Position numbers and translations under genes: made by a program. The notes below the pieces were generated by a model. That model was given only the letters and a program-made list of their open reading frames with translations. It searched no databases and had not been told where the DNA came from. Below are positions 1 to 11,698 of a stretch of 64,000 bases of DNA, piece after piece. The stretch comes from Symbiodinium microadriaticum (taxonomy: Eukaryota; Sar; Dinophyceae; Suessiales; Symbiodiniaceae), in NCBI GenBank assembly GCA_001939145.1, contig LSRX01000136.1, forward strand, positions 356,177-420,176, given 5' to 3'. How positions within the stretch are numbered: the first letter of the stretch is position 1; each line of letters starts with the position of its first letter.

Positions 1-11
1 ATGTGGATATG

Positions 12-43
<32 letters not shown>

Positions 44-47
44 CATG
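1..47. repeat. ATGT tetranucleotide microsatellite
   Basis: Near-perfect tandem ATGT units with a few substitutions at the left edge; it probably continues outside the window. No coding value: the open frame through it is compositional. Confidence 0.85.
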
Positions 48-145
48 ACTGTAGGTGTGATGGATGTATCGATGCATGCAGTATATGTGTAGGCTTCGTA
101 TATGGTATCCTGGAGTGTGAGACTTATTGGGTTGGCTTCCGTCAG

Positions 146-520
146 CAAAGGAAAGAGGCGTTCAACGCGGGCTGGCGTGTGGGAGACGAAGTCCTTTCCG
201 TCAACGGGCAGAAGGTGGGCACGCATCCAGAATGCAGACCTCACGGAGCTGCCTCATCAAATTGCCAGAACTTTGCACCATTGTCACAAACCTAAACGAC
301 GTGTTGCATGCTACCTGCACTGCCGTCAGTTTGCACAGCAGCATTGAGTGTCATCGCCAACGTACAGGCTTTGTAGTTGAAGGGGCCGTGACACACCATG
401 TGCAGCTCCCGAATGAGCTTGGACTGCAAGAATCAGGTGCATTCTAACACTGCAACGCAGCGGGCAGTGCGCCACGCCGTCAAAAGGCAGTTTCAGCACG
501 GAGGCCGCGTGGAATTTGAG
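146..520 (+). CDS. PDZ-domain protein, two internal exons
   Basis: Exon 146-214 follows an acceptor (GTCAG at 141-145) and reads QRKEAFNAGWRVGDEVLSVN followed by GQK. The piece AGWRVGDEVLSVNG is the carboxylate-loop/beta-B to beta-C signature of PDZ domains (Gly-Asp-x-hydrophobic...Val-Asn-Gly). A GT donor follows at 215. A second exon, 461-520 (20 codons, phase 0, acceptor GCAACGCAG), reads RAVRHAVKRQFQHGGRVEFE, the shape of the final PDZ helix and last strand, and ends at an AG|GC donor. PDZ domains bind C-terminal peptides and act as scaffolds. The rest of the protein is not visible: the gene must start left of the window, and I could not link a downstream exon. Family assignment is inference from the motif; the exon borders are phase-consistent. 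Confidence 0.5.
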
Positions 521-3283
521 GCCTGCCTGACGTGTGTTCCATTCCATGATGTCTGAAAGCTTTGAATGAATCACTCCACAGTACATAGAATCAGAGGTTC
601 GGGCGGGTCCCACGTGGCTACAGGCTATGTAGTGCCTTCGGATGCTGCCATGCCGGAGCCACAAAAAGGTTCGGGCGACAAAGTCGCCATTTGGGTTGCA
701 TGATACGGTGAAATCGTTTTCAAATGCCACGACAAGTATTAGTCGTGAACGCAGGACAGCTTCACTCGTCGGGTTCGACCAGAGCAGCGCAGACCTTCCC
801 GCAAAGCATGAGAATGAGAATGAAATTGTTTGAAACTGCACAGGTCCGCCGCTGGGGAGTTCCGGACGGTGGCCGCGGCATGCTGCAATTTACGACGAAC
901 GGGCGCTGGGAGCTTATCTTCTTGTGCAGGGGAAGTCCCAGGTCCTGGCAGGTCCTATCAGCTTAGCCTTTGTGAGGCTCAGTTCGTCAATCTGCGAGGC
1001 TCAGTATGAGTTTGGTGTGATGTAGCCGGCCGTCTTCAGCCAACAACAAGATTTCATGAGAAATCTAGGCCTACCTAGGTCCCGCATGACGAAGGGAGGC
1101 CGACGAAGCTTCAAGGGGTGGATGTTTGCTACTGAGGCAGGGACCACCTGGTACCAATGCTCGATATTGCAAAGGGAATCCTGCAGGACAGTTCCGCATG
1201 AAATGCAAAACTCCCTGCAAGACATGCGCTAAGGCCGCTAAGCACTGACTGAATCCGGCGTGTTTGAGCATCAGTGTTTGGGAGGCCCATGAATGAGCGT
1301 TTGGAAAGATATTGGAACTATCCTGAGCACACAGTGGATCTGCCGGGAGGAGTTTCACGTTGTCCTCTTCATGGAGGGAACTCTGGCGAAGCCGAAGACA
1401 CGCTTGGGGCGACAGGTGGGCTTCAGGAGCTTGGGTAATTTCGGTGGAAGTCGAAAAGTTCACATTAGTTGTTAGTTGGATCGGCCGTGCCCGCAGTCCT
1501 CGAAGGTCGCAAATGCACTCCCTGCAGGTCATCAAAGAGTTGGATGGTCGAGACATGGCATTCAAGGCCTGCCACACTGCTATAGGGCTCTTGTTGGAAA
1601 TGAGTTTCAACGGTGTGTCGCATGGCAAAGTCATTTCCGTTAAATGCCTGTTCCGCAGCACGCCGCAAACATTCTTAGATCTTCAAGGTTTGATCCAACG
1701 TGTACGGAAGGCTGCCGTGGGATGGTTCAGTGAGAGACGGCTTACCCGTTTGATTGGCAAAAACCACTGTCGTGTTTTCTTGTTGGATGCCGTGAGGCGG
1801 TTGATTGCAGCGACGAGAAGGCGAACCCAGGCATCCGAAACGTAACCGCGCAGCTCACAGGGGAGGAGGCACATCATCGGAAGCGAGTCCTGTGAGTAAC
1901 GTACATGTGCTCCTGTGCAATAGGTGCTGCCGCAGCTTTTCATTGATGGGGTGCACGTCGCCGGCGGAAGGGTGACCTGGTCCTTGTCTACTGTTGCTGT
2001 TGGAGGTTGTTTGCCTGGCTCCTGTAGATGGTGTTTTTTACTTGATAGATGGGACGGTTCACATGCATTTGCTGTGGGAGTCCGGGAGGGCCTTGAATTG
2101 CGGGGTCTGTCATCCTGACGCTGGATAAGTATCTGCTGCTTCACTGTGCTGCAGCGGAACAAATAATGATTTCTGGAAGACATGTGCATCCTACGAGTCA
2201 AGATTCGTCGAAGGCGCCACTACAAGGACCAAGGCTGAAGTTCGATCACACAATATTCTGTCTGGAGAATTGAAGCGAAGCTACTTGTCCGGAGTGTTCA
2301 GTCCGCTGCTGCAGTAGGGACACTTTGCTGTAAGGCTGAACTTAACTTTCATCCGCAGATCTGTTGCTTGCTGCCGCACTTTTGACAGCTCATGCACGCT
2401 GCTTACAAGGCAATTCTTCAGGCGCTGCAGCATGTCTCCACGACAGCGACGCCTGATCTCGTCCAGGATGAAGAGAAATGCTGCCGCCACACAGTGTTAC
2501 ATGGGCTTCAGGTTTGAAATGAAGGTTCTACAAGCTGGCCACGTGTCATCACAGGCTCCGGGGACCTAATTTATTCTACTACCAGTAGTATTTTGATCTT
2601 TGCAGGCTATGAAATACAGCGCGCGCAGGCAAGCATCCCATTCAGGAGCGTGGATCGCGAATCAATGAACTAGCATGTGCTCGAGCAGGGTGCGTTCAAT
2701 GGTGGGGCCAGCTAAACCGGTCCCACATGCCTTCTGTGAGTTGGCAAGATATCACAGTTTCCCAATCACCGAGTCCAAGAAACGTCCGTGGACAAACAAG
2801 CGTTATTCTCTTTAGTAGTACCAGGTGCTTGTCAACATCGACTGCTGCAGCGACAGTCGCAGCCACGGTAGCTTTCGCCAGGCCTTGAACGATTTGCTGT
2901 TGAAAAGTTTGCCTTCTTGGGTCCTGTTGTAAAGCCGACTGTGCGCATCGATTTTGCGGGCCAGAACCTTGAAACATGTCCTGCCGGATGAGTTCGTTCG
3001 CGACTGATGCTGTGTAGCCTTACGCTTCGTAGATTCAGATGACCAGCTTGTCGCTTTTCGCATAAGTAGTGTTGCTCCAGGCAGCAGCGCGGGCTACATG
3101 CTTCCACCCGCAGGCGCCCGGCTCAGAATGGGGTTGAAGGTGAGACGATGCAGGGGTGATCAGGGCAGATCGCCGCAAGTTGGTCGTGCCCCGCTCGTCG
3201 TGCCAGTAGGCATGCCGTGAGCACCATTCAAGGACAAAAGCGCTCAGCTCGTGACAGGAGACCCGTCTGCCTGCGGGCTTCAG
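521..3283. other. No assignable gene; a few weak candidate exons
   Basis: Nothing here reaches a family match. Weak candidates are a + frame at about 1530-1584 (VIKELDGRDMAFK, flanked by TGCAG and AG|GC) and minus-strand frames at 2281-2490 and 2820-2977 (the latter Gln/Ala rich, ending VAAAVDVDKHLV). The minus-strand frames have protein-like composition but no splice support and run against the strand of every identified gene. The longest frames (1071-1661 minus, 1360-1845 plus) overlap each other and look random. Confidence 0.3.
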
Positions 3284-3543
3284 AAACTTTGGCTGAGACG
3301 GAGGTCCAGGACAAGTTGTTGAGCGACTTGGATGTCCTTCAGAGCTCTTCTAGTGACTCATACGAAATACTGGCAGTACATGTCTCAGTTCAGGTGATGC
3401 CTGGGCCGGGGGCTTAGACAACAAATGCCTCGCTCTGCGCGGTTTCAGAAGGCATAGCACGGAAAGTGTTCCTGAAGGAGCATGCGCTGCTCAATCGAGA
3501 AGGCCGCGCTTGCTTCGACACGCCGCACGCCATTTCCAGCAAT
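3284..3543 (+). CDS. Two candidate exons of an unknown protein
   Basis: 3284-3393 (acceptor GGCTTCAG, donor CAG|GTGATG) encodes an acidic helical piece containing TLAETEVQDKLLSDLDVLQS. From 3449 (acceptor GGTTTCAG) a second frame reads EGIARKVFLKEHALLNREG and runs to about 3540. Both have coding-like composition and clean splice borders, but their reading phases do not join directly, so an intermediate exon would be needed or one of the two is wrong. No family is recognised. Confidence 0.35.
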
Positions 3544-5101
3544 CCAGGCTCACCATTTGTGGCTTTAGTCACTTGCAAGCCGGATCAGGGTCAGTCTTCA
3601 CCGAACCAGAGCTTTTTGCAGAGCGCTGCCCCCAGCCGGTTGTCGTTGCTTCGAGCATCGGTTGCTGCAGTGAGCCTGCAGAGGTAGCTGGCGTAAGGCA
3701 AGTCTAGCGTACTGCGCGAGCTGAGCGCTTCAACACCTGCCCATACCACGGAATCACACAAGAGAAGAAGCTACTGGAGCAAGCAAGCCTGATGCGGTAC
3801 GCATCTGAGTCACTCGATCAAGTCCTTCGACTTGTCGACTGGTTTCAGAGGTGGTGCAGCCGGACCTTGTGCCGTAGCAACTTAGCAAACACACTCTAAA
3901 GTGCACCCTCGGTACCCCCCACAAGGCGAAACCAAGCACAACGGGGGAGACAACCCATGCATGGAAATGCCGAGGATCCTGGGCTCGCTGAATGAGCCAG
4001 GCGAGAAGCAGGCGTCAACTTGAAAGGGTGGTGGGGAGGAGGGGGGGGGGGTTGCGGATTCGGGATTGTGCATTTTGGATCTAGGGGTGAGGGGAGGGGG
4101 GCCTTGTATGTTAGTCTAGGCGCTCGAGTCACGGGTCTTACTGTAGTCTTGGCGGAGTGTGCAGCTTCAAGGCGTCAACATAGTCCACGTACATCTGCGA
4201 TCTGATCATATCACTGGACTACAGTGACTACAGGTGGCCGCAGCGGTGTCCAGTCTTTTTTGCCGGCGTTCGTGGTAGAAGGCTTCTGTTACTCTGTCGC
4301 ACTGCTCCTAGGGCCCGGTGTACTTCGAGCGCGTCACAAGGGCACGCATCTCAGGGTCAACCCGGACAGCCTCCGATGAGGCTCATGATAAAGCAGGCTT
4401 CTGAGAAGAAAATAAGGCATCCAGCCAGAGCCAGGACATCGTGTCACAGCCCCGGTCGGCCACGCTAGCCATAGTATGAGCCCTCCAGCACCGCCCACAC
4501 AGGCTCTACGTGCCTGGGATCGACTTCTCCGGCGGGTTTGCGGCCAGAGCCACAAGTCGGCTCATAATGTACGAGTTTTGTAGTACTACGCAGGATTCAG
4601 GACTCGCCAGCGCGGCTAAACATGCAGCACCGAGGCTCCTCAGTTTCGTCCTCTAGCTGAAGCGGGCCACGAGCATGGTCCTCAGTGCCACCGAGAGCAG
4701 CAGCGCGCTTCCGATGCAAGGCGATCGCTGGCATGCTTGAATGGTGCTTGAGAGGTTGTGGCGCTGTTGGGTGGCTGCTGACAACCGAACGTCCTCAGCT
4801 TATTGAACCTCTTTGAGGGTAGCAGGTGGCGAGCAGGGAGATGCTGCATGGACCATGGTCTCCAGCTCTCAGTTGCTCTTCGTTTCGTGCGTTTGCACCT
4901 ACGTGAAATGCTTTCTACAAGTGTTGGTCCATTTGCACGGCCGTTGAAGGTTCAGAGCTGTCCTGAAGCCTTTCCTGAGCCCAGGCCATTTGTCGAGATG
5001 GTGGATCGCTTGGAGGCCCCGTGCAACGTGCGTGCATGCGAATGTCTTCTGAAATTGCTAGCCACAAGCCCTCTTGAATGATGATTGGAGTGGCGAAGCA
5101 G
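3544..5101. other. Non-coding or unassigned; short poly-G tract
   Basis: Contains a G-run at about 4036-4051 inside a purine-rich stretch (4021-4105). The open frame at 4803-5081 (+) has a helical C-terminal half but no family match and is probably shadow sequence. Confidence 0.3.
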
Positions 5102-5203
5102 ACTGATGCTGATCATTCCCATCAATGCTCTTGACGAAGGCTTGGGTGCGAAGCCAGAAAGAGTCCGGACGGCAGGCATCGTGCTCGGCGCTCTGAGAAA
5201 TTG
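5102..5203 (+). CDS. Candidate exon, hydrophobic, unknown protein
   Basis: After an acceptor (GAAGCAG) the frame reads LMLIIPINALDEGLGAKPER and ends AGIVLGALRN at a GT donor (TTG|GTAGGAG). Composition is protein-like with a short hydrophobic start. Following candidate pieces in the same direction are a frame at about 5560-5650 (AGIFLGLHVAPWAMPEFAGQ) and one at 5690-5780 (FVFHVLLLIPTHIFALHEET). Together they would suggest a membrane protein, but the phases were not resolved and no family is recognised. Confidence 0.3.
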
Positions 5204-6898
5204 GTAGGAGTCTTGAACGATGAACGACTTGGCCGGAGGTGGTACTCTTTGGTGAGTCTTTCGGTGGTCTGCTCTCCCTGGCCGTCGCACTGCGGATGGG
5301 CGGTGAAGCCTTGAAAGGCCTCAGAGAGTCTGGCAGAGAGCCTGCTTTTTAGGACCTGTCCATGGGACGAGCACGCAGACAGGAATGCACACAGCTTGGC
5401 AGTGCCACGTCGGCTCAAGCGGTCCATGACTTGGCCAAATAATCCCCACGACTGAGAACTCCTTCCGTGCCCTGGCAGAGACCTGACTCCCAAAACTGCG
5501 ATGGTGAGATGACTCCACAACACTTACTTTATTTATAGCTCCACGCTGCTTACCTTTTCCCACTTGCCGACATCAGGTATTCTCCAGCAGGAATCTTCCT
5601 CGGACTTCATGTCGCCCCCTGGGCAATGCCGGAGTTTGCCGGACAAGCAGTGTGATTTTGCTTGCACCGGAGTCCGACCTCTGGGTGTGCAAGGTTTGTC
5701 TTCCATGTGCTTTTGCTCATACCGACGCACATCTTCGCGCTACATGAGGAGACAGGACCTGGCTGGACAACCAAGCACCGCTTTGGATATCCAAGTCGGA
5801 GTCAGCCATCGAGCATGATGCACGTAGCCCAGGACATTCGGCAAAGTCACACACAGCACTCCTGTGCCTTGTCGGCAATGGCTGCAGGTTCTCAGCGATT
5901 CCCTTCTTGAGCGTAGTGCTTGTGGACTCCAGAGTGGTTTGAATGTGCATGGCCATGGCGTATCATGTTTTTGGCATTGGCCATGATTGGACCAGAAACT
6001 GCCTCCGATGTCAACACGTCCCCATGCAGCCCATGTGTGCAGAACACTCGAGATCTGATTAGCAGCTGCCGGGCTTCCATCGTTTCATGCTGCCTTCTCT
6101 GACCTCACTGAGGAGAAGCGAGCCGGCGGCAGGCGCCAGCGATGAAATGCTTCTTGCCGAATTGCAGACGAACAGGTTCAGTACATACGTGTTCGAATTC
6201 AACCATCTTCCTCTCGGTGTGCACGTATCTAACTATCAATCCATCCATCTATAGATACGCACAGTTCAACTCAGTTCACACAGGCAAACACGGGCACTGT
6301 GGTGTTCGTGTTGGATCCTCTGTAGTCTATTCCAAGCGTCGTAAAACTCGAGCCAAGGTCCTTAGCACACCTTGCCGAACAATCTTCAAGCTCTTAAAGC
6401 AACCGAAAGAGAAACAGGGTCTCCGATGAGGGTACAGTGACAGCGCCGCTTGAAAAAGAGTTAGTTTTTAGGTGAGGGTGCCCTGGAGTTCTTAATTTTG
6501 GAGCGAGCATGCTTTTATCCAAAGTATGGTCCGGACTAGAGCGTACCATGGATGTTGTTATTCCACTGTATTGTTTTTATTTGATTCAAGTAAGAAACCG
6601 GGAGTACAGCATCCATGGTAATTATCCTCAAGGTACGTTCGCTTGGGCTCGGAGATCAGCCAATCAGAAAACCGAATTAAGAAATGTACGGCACATAAAC
6701 AGTTGCAGGCATCGAGTCGAACCTGTGGAACCCGTATGCAGCGCTTAGCCACGCCCAGAAACCCAGCCCCTCCATTTCTCAAATTCAATGAAATCAGCCC
6801 TTGGAGTTCTTGAGATAGCGCCTGCAAAACAAGAAATTGGCACACCGAGGTCAGGGTTTAAAGTTACTTACGTAGATGGGTAGCTAGACTCCAGACAG
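5204..6898. other. Unassigned; candidate hydrophobic exons only
   Basis: Besides the pieces noted with the 5102-5203 exon, a frame at 5960-6050 (+) starts WRIMFLALAMIGPETAS. There are no stop-terminated exons with convincing borders and no repeats beyond short runs. Confidence 0.25.
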
Positions 6899-7620
6899 AG
6901 ATGCCAAGGACGATGTCGCAGCCTTGGGGCGGCCATCCAGGTGATCCGTTTGTGCCATGGTGAAACTGGAAAGAGGGACTGTAGCGATTCCTGTCCCGGC
7001 GTTGCCGTTCCCACCAACCATTTGCTGATGTATTCTGAGACCGCCAACAACTCATGAAGGGAAGCGCAGACAATCCAATGTGTGCATGTTTCTTCGTGTC
7101 TTCACGAGTGCCGTTGTGTTTAAGGGCTCTTTGGGCGGCGGCCGCTGGGTTGCACATATTCGTCCAGAAAGACTCACTGAATCTGAGTCTGAGCCAGTGC
7201 TTCTGAGGATTTGGAGCCCCGGGCTTGGGGCCACTCGGCCAGATGGGAAGCCCAGGACACCGATTTATGACGTGTTGAAGAGCGCCAATGCAGCCTGCAG
7301 CTCCATGCCCAGCCGCACATTTCCGGCCACAGGACAGATGGGTATGGCACCAGGCTTTGGTCAACCACCCATGGGGCCTGGAGGCTGACTCGGTTTCAAA
7401 GCCAGGATTGTGGGCGTCAGTGAGAGCTTCTGCAGGTTTCCCTGGGATGGGCCCAGGCATGGGTCCCCCCTTGGGCCCGGGCATGGGGCCTGGAATGCAT
7501 CCGGGCACGGGTCCCGGCATGGGGCCTAGCATCGGCCCCGGCATGCATCCTGCCATGCAGCCCGCCATGGGTCCCGGAATGGGCCCTGTGCCCGGAATGC
7601 TTCTTGGCAGCAAATCATGA
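6899..7620 (+). CDS. Gly/Pro/Met-rich protein, 3' end of gene
   Basis: The terminal exon 7436-7620 encodes a low-complexity tail built on PGMGPGM-type units and ends GMLLGSKS with a TGA at 7618-7620. It is preceded by a 52-nt intron (7384-7435) with an AG|GC donor and CTGCAG acceptor. The exon upstream (about 7290-7383) reads MPSRTFPATGQMGMAPGFGQ then PPMGPG, and the joined codon keeps the Gly-Pro frame (GPG|GFPG). An earlier exon, 6899-6959, gives MSQPWGGHPGDPFVPW before a GT donor (CCATG|GTGAAAC), the same composition. Such disordered tails occur in RNA-binding and scaffolding proteins; I cannot name it. The antisense strand is also open here but has no stop or splice support. Exon 7290-7383 could extend further 5'. 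Confidence 0.6.
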
Positions 7621-10102
7621 TCAAGCCGTTTTACTCTTCAATGGCTGTTCTGGCACTGCGAAGTTTCGGATTCAGCGTTGAGTCAGCGGGAGCACGTGAA
7701 ACACGGGTGTCGAGCGACCCCAGTCTGATCCCATACACTTGCTGTACATGTAACTCCGAAGGTGAACACTGAGTACCCCGAAGGAAGTGAAGAAGCAAGC
7801 AATTATTTTGGAAGTGCCCTTGTACCTCTACACCCCCTCATTGAAGACCACAGGCCTGCAGTGTAGACCAAAACATAGAGGTCCGATAATCCAAACTATT
7901 GCCCTGCTGTCCATGGGCCTGCACACAGCCATGCTCCCATTCACTTGTCGAGGCCCGTGGCTGTAGGCAGCAGCGCAGGAGGAGCAGGAGCATGGGGTGG
8001 ATTGAGGGGCTTCGCTTTGCCGATGAGAATCACTCGAGCAGGTCAGAGAAAACCCGGTGACCATTTACACTGATTTGCCGGGCCATTGTGAAGCTTCTGG
8101 CTGGAAGACTGAACGAGTAGAATGAACATGAAGCCTGAAGCCTGTTCAGTAAGAAGCTAGATTGACAGGCCGTCTTTGACTCTTAAAACACGTCGCAGGC
8201 GACATGGCACCGGCGAACCCCTCTGATCCTCGCGCGGGCTCCGTCCCTTGGAGATTATCCTTTCCAGCAAGTGTTTTTTTTGCCTTGGAGCCTAGTTAGA
8301 TAGAGCCGTTTTGACGCGCCGTGGGCCAGAGCTTGCAACATCCATGATTGTCCATGATTGTGTCCTTGAGCTACGCTTGGATTGGACACTCTTCCAAACC
8401 CACGACCAACTTTCGGGATCAGATGTAGGACAATGTAGGATCGGAGTAGACCTACGGCCTGCGCCAGGACAGGAAGACCTTGCTTACCTCTTGACCTAGC
8501 ATCTAGATTCTAGATGTTGTGTCGCCCCGTTTGCATTGCTTCTTGTCACTCCGATGCTGCCTCGTTGCACCAAGGAGTGCGTAGTGCCCATGTGGAATTC
8601 GAAGGAGGGCAGAGAAGTCAACCTGGAGTTTCGTGATTTCAGGGCTCGGTGGATCGGTTCCTGTAGAACAGCGCTCGGTGCAGAGATTTGACAGAACGGC
8701 CCCTCGGCAGGAGTTCCTTTGCGAAGAGCATGCGGACTTGAAGGATGAGGCCACCTACGAAGATGCAAAAGGCATCCGACGGAAGAGGATGCATGCCGCT
8801 CAGCCGCAGCTAGGTCGTCAGGCCCATTTTCGGGCCGTTCGCCGAAAGTCAGGAAATAGAGGGGCTGAGCTGAAGCATTCGTCAACCCGGAACCATACAC
8901 AAAGCACAACGCGCAGGACCTGATAGTCCAAGCTTCACAAAATGCTAAACCTCATGCTCTGGCTGACGATAGCAACCGTCATAGCTCGTTGCATTTTTCG
9001 AGGACGGGGCAGACTGCACCTGCCAGTGCCCTGAAGCCCGCTGGTGGCAAGTGCCGAGTCAAGAGACCTTGTACCTCGGCAAGGATAGTTTACCGGCACA
9101 GGGGCAGGGTACTTACTGGGCTTCCTTGACACAGCAGCTCGACACATCGAGCCAAAGGTTCCTGCGGCAAACACAAATTCAAACACTGCAACGGTGACAC
9201 CCTCGGGACAGCCGTGATGAAACTTCAGCACGTTGTTTCCTGCCCGTCGCTGAATTCGGCGTAGTCTTCGGTTGGTGTTGTTTTGTGGCCTTGGCAGGTT
9301 CCATTTTGTTGCCGGGGGAGGCGGTGGCAGGTTCTCGAGTTTGGCCATGTTTGAGGGTGGACCAAAAAGAAGCAAAAAGACATGCATGCCAATCGCCGCT
9401 ACATAAACATTGCCTCACTGTGACCACCACAACTGCTTGACATCCAACGACTGCTTCTTCTCCGGCTTTGCAGTCTGTGCTTAGCTTCCTAGAAGCGACC
9501 GGCCGAATTGAGTCGCCGGAAAAAATCGCACAGTAAGCTAACCAGTGAATCAGGGTGTAGAGTCAGAGCCTAAAGGGCTTGTGGGTTAGGGCCTGCGGGG
9601 GTTTGCCGGGGAGATGATGAGAGTCAAGTTCACGGGCAAGTGAGGCCGAAGCGAAAGGGCGAAGGGGCATCATTGTCAATCAGTAACCCTGGGTGCAGGC
9701 TGAAGTATGCGGCCTAGTTATGCGTACCTTTGTGGGTATAAGTAAATCAAATTTGTCTTCTTTGAGAGTCTGGCACGGTGTCGTCATCGTGAGCAGCACA
9801 TAGCCACGCAGTGTTCTGAAAGTGTTGCATACCTCGTGCAGGCTCAGGAAAACCTGGATCTGAATCTTTCTGAACCAAACTATGGCTGCTTCCATCGCAA
9901 CACGTGCATTTACAGCGTGAGGAAAGGAGAGGATGCGTGTGCAGCATGTGCGTCTGTGTACTCATATGTACGTGTAGACAAATAGATGATAGGTAGATGG
10001 ACAGACAGACGGGCAGACAGTTACACAGATAGATGTGATAACAGATAGAGATGGAGATGCACGTGTGCTCACGTGTGTATGCAGTGTATGTATGTATGTG
10101 TG

Positions 10103-10149
<47 letters not shown>

Positions 10150-10196
10150 ATAATGAGAAAATAAGACCGGCGCATGCACGGAAACACACGCAGGCG

Positions 10197-10231
<35 letters not shown>

Positions 10232-11371
10232 ACTGACAGAGACAGACAGCGGGGTCGCTCTCCCGACAGGAGAGACAGAGACAGATCCCCAGCCAAAACG
10301 AAAGAAAAGACGGACAAACACGTAACAGATGCAGAGTGCTCCATTGGGCAAGTTACAGTGTGCCCGTGAAGCTTGAAACGTTGATGTTCTCAACTTCTGC
10401 TGTAGCACGGGGCCTCGCACTCTGCAGCCTACACTTTTGTGATGCCGAGGGTGTGCAAAGATGGGCGCTGGCGCGATGACACGGGCCATCCAGCAAAGGA
10501 CTGCTTGGGACGTCGTCGGGGTGTCTGCAACACGGCAGCCCCTCTTGTACCCGGAGCCGATGACCCATACTCTCATCAACGTTTGCCTCGACGCTTCGTT
10601 TGTCTGATCCTCTAATAGGGGAGCCTGAGTGCAGGCACCAAGGTATACAGGATTTTGGACCAGCTGTCTGATTGCAAGACGCGGCAGGACTTGGTGTGCG
10701 ATACGTCCAACAGGCCTTGCTGTGAAATTCCGAAGCTGTAAGACTTGCAGAACATCCTGGTTTGTCAAAGACAGAAAGGCATACAGACAGACACCGGTTT
10801 CCGGGGGGTTTGCCAGACTTGGGGGCAAGCACGGGGTGATGCGTCGAAGGCGGTAGTGAAGTCAACGGTGCCTGTCCTGGCCACGGCCCTTTGCGGCCAT
10901 GAAGACCTTGGACAGACCAACATAGCGGGTAACTTCGTTGCAGAAGAAGTAACACACATCTTAGGCTTCTCGACAGACCTGCAAACAGACGCAGGGCGAG
11001 AGAGAGAGTGGGCTCTGAGGATTTGAAAAGCCTTTCATTGTGCTGGCTGAGTGTGACAGTCAGCCGAACAGCGGCCAGGTTCTACTTCTCGTCGCTTGGT
11101 GTTGGGATCCTTGCAGCCTTCTTGGCCACTCCTGGGGGCCGCAAGAGCTTCAGACAGGTCCTTGCACGCCGGGAATGCGCATGTACAATGTTAGACTACG
11201 GGAGCCTATTCCGAGTTTGTCATGCGCATGCCTTTGGACTACCGGGGCAGTTCGCACTGCTTGGCGAGGCAGCCGCACGTCCTCTGGCTGCAGCAGGCGC
11301 CGATTGTGCTCGTCTTGGCTCCTGTGTGGGTTTGGTTTAATTTCCCCGTGCTAGCCTGTCAGGTTTCACAG
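7621..11371. other. Mostly non-coding, with microsatellites; weak candidate exons
   Basis: Candidate + exons are 8640-8923 (contains PRQEFLCEEHADLKDEATYE), 10860-10980 (ALCGHEDLGQTNIAGNFVAE) and a hydrophobic piece at 11293-11360 (APIVLVLAPVWVWFNFPVLA, between GCAGCAG and CAG|GT). The last could be a membrane segment just 5' of the Lys/Glu/Ala-rich exons that follow. The long minus-strand frames at 9962-10828 and 10353-10955 cross microsatellites and are not credible. Confidence 0.3.
10085..10230. repeat. TA/TG and CA dinucleotide microsatellites
   Basis: TATG units grade into (TA)n at 10103-10152, then (CA)n at about 10199-10230. GACA/GATA units occur just upstream (9990-10050). The apparent open frames through this region on both strands are products of the repeat. 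Confidence 0.9.
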
Positions 11372-11698
11372 GCAAGGACTCCAAGGAGGGAGCAGCCGCC
11401 GCGAAGGAGCCCACAGATGCGAGGGCATCGCAACTATGCTGGCAACCAACTCGCCAATCAGAGCTGACAAGTTGTCATCCACGACAGAAGCTCACATGTT
11501 ATCCGAGTGGAAGGACCCCAAGGAGGGAGAAGCTGAAGCGTCGAAGGCCGCTCTCAAAAGGTTTCGGGGGGGGATCCTCAGCTGATGGGTTGACTCTTTC
11601 AGGCTCCGGACGACAAAGGCCCTCCTGAGGGTGAGGCCGAGGCTCCGGCAAAGCCTGAAGCAGAGACAGAGGCCGCAGAGGCCCAGGTCAAGCCGTAG
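11372..11698 (+). CDS. Lys/Glu/Ala-rich protein, 3' end of gene
   Basis: The terminal exon 11603-11698 is 32 codons in phase 0 after TCTTTCAG. It starts APDDKGPPEGEAEAPAKPEA and ends EAAEAQVKP with TAG at 11696-11698. The upstream piece (about 11470-11546) reads LSEWKDPKEGEAEASK and ends at an AG|GC donor; the 56-nt intron joins it in frame to the terminal exon. A further upstream piece from 11372 reads GKDSKEGAAAAKEPTDA, nearly the same KD(S/P)KEG(A/E)A unit, but in a frame that needs one more intron. The product ends in a charged, probably disordered tail, possibly preceded by a membrane segment near 11.3 kb. Function unknown. Confidence 0.55.

Noticed and set aside
6864-7613. 249-codon minus-strand frame rich in Gly/Pro/Met
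   Set aside because: Mirror of the plus-strand Gly/Pro/Met exons. The plus reading has a stop, an in-frame GC-AG intron and matching upstream exons; the minus reading has none.
9962-10828. 288-codon minus-strand frame
   Set aside because: Its C-terminal third is microsatellite and the remainder has no motif or splice support.
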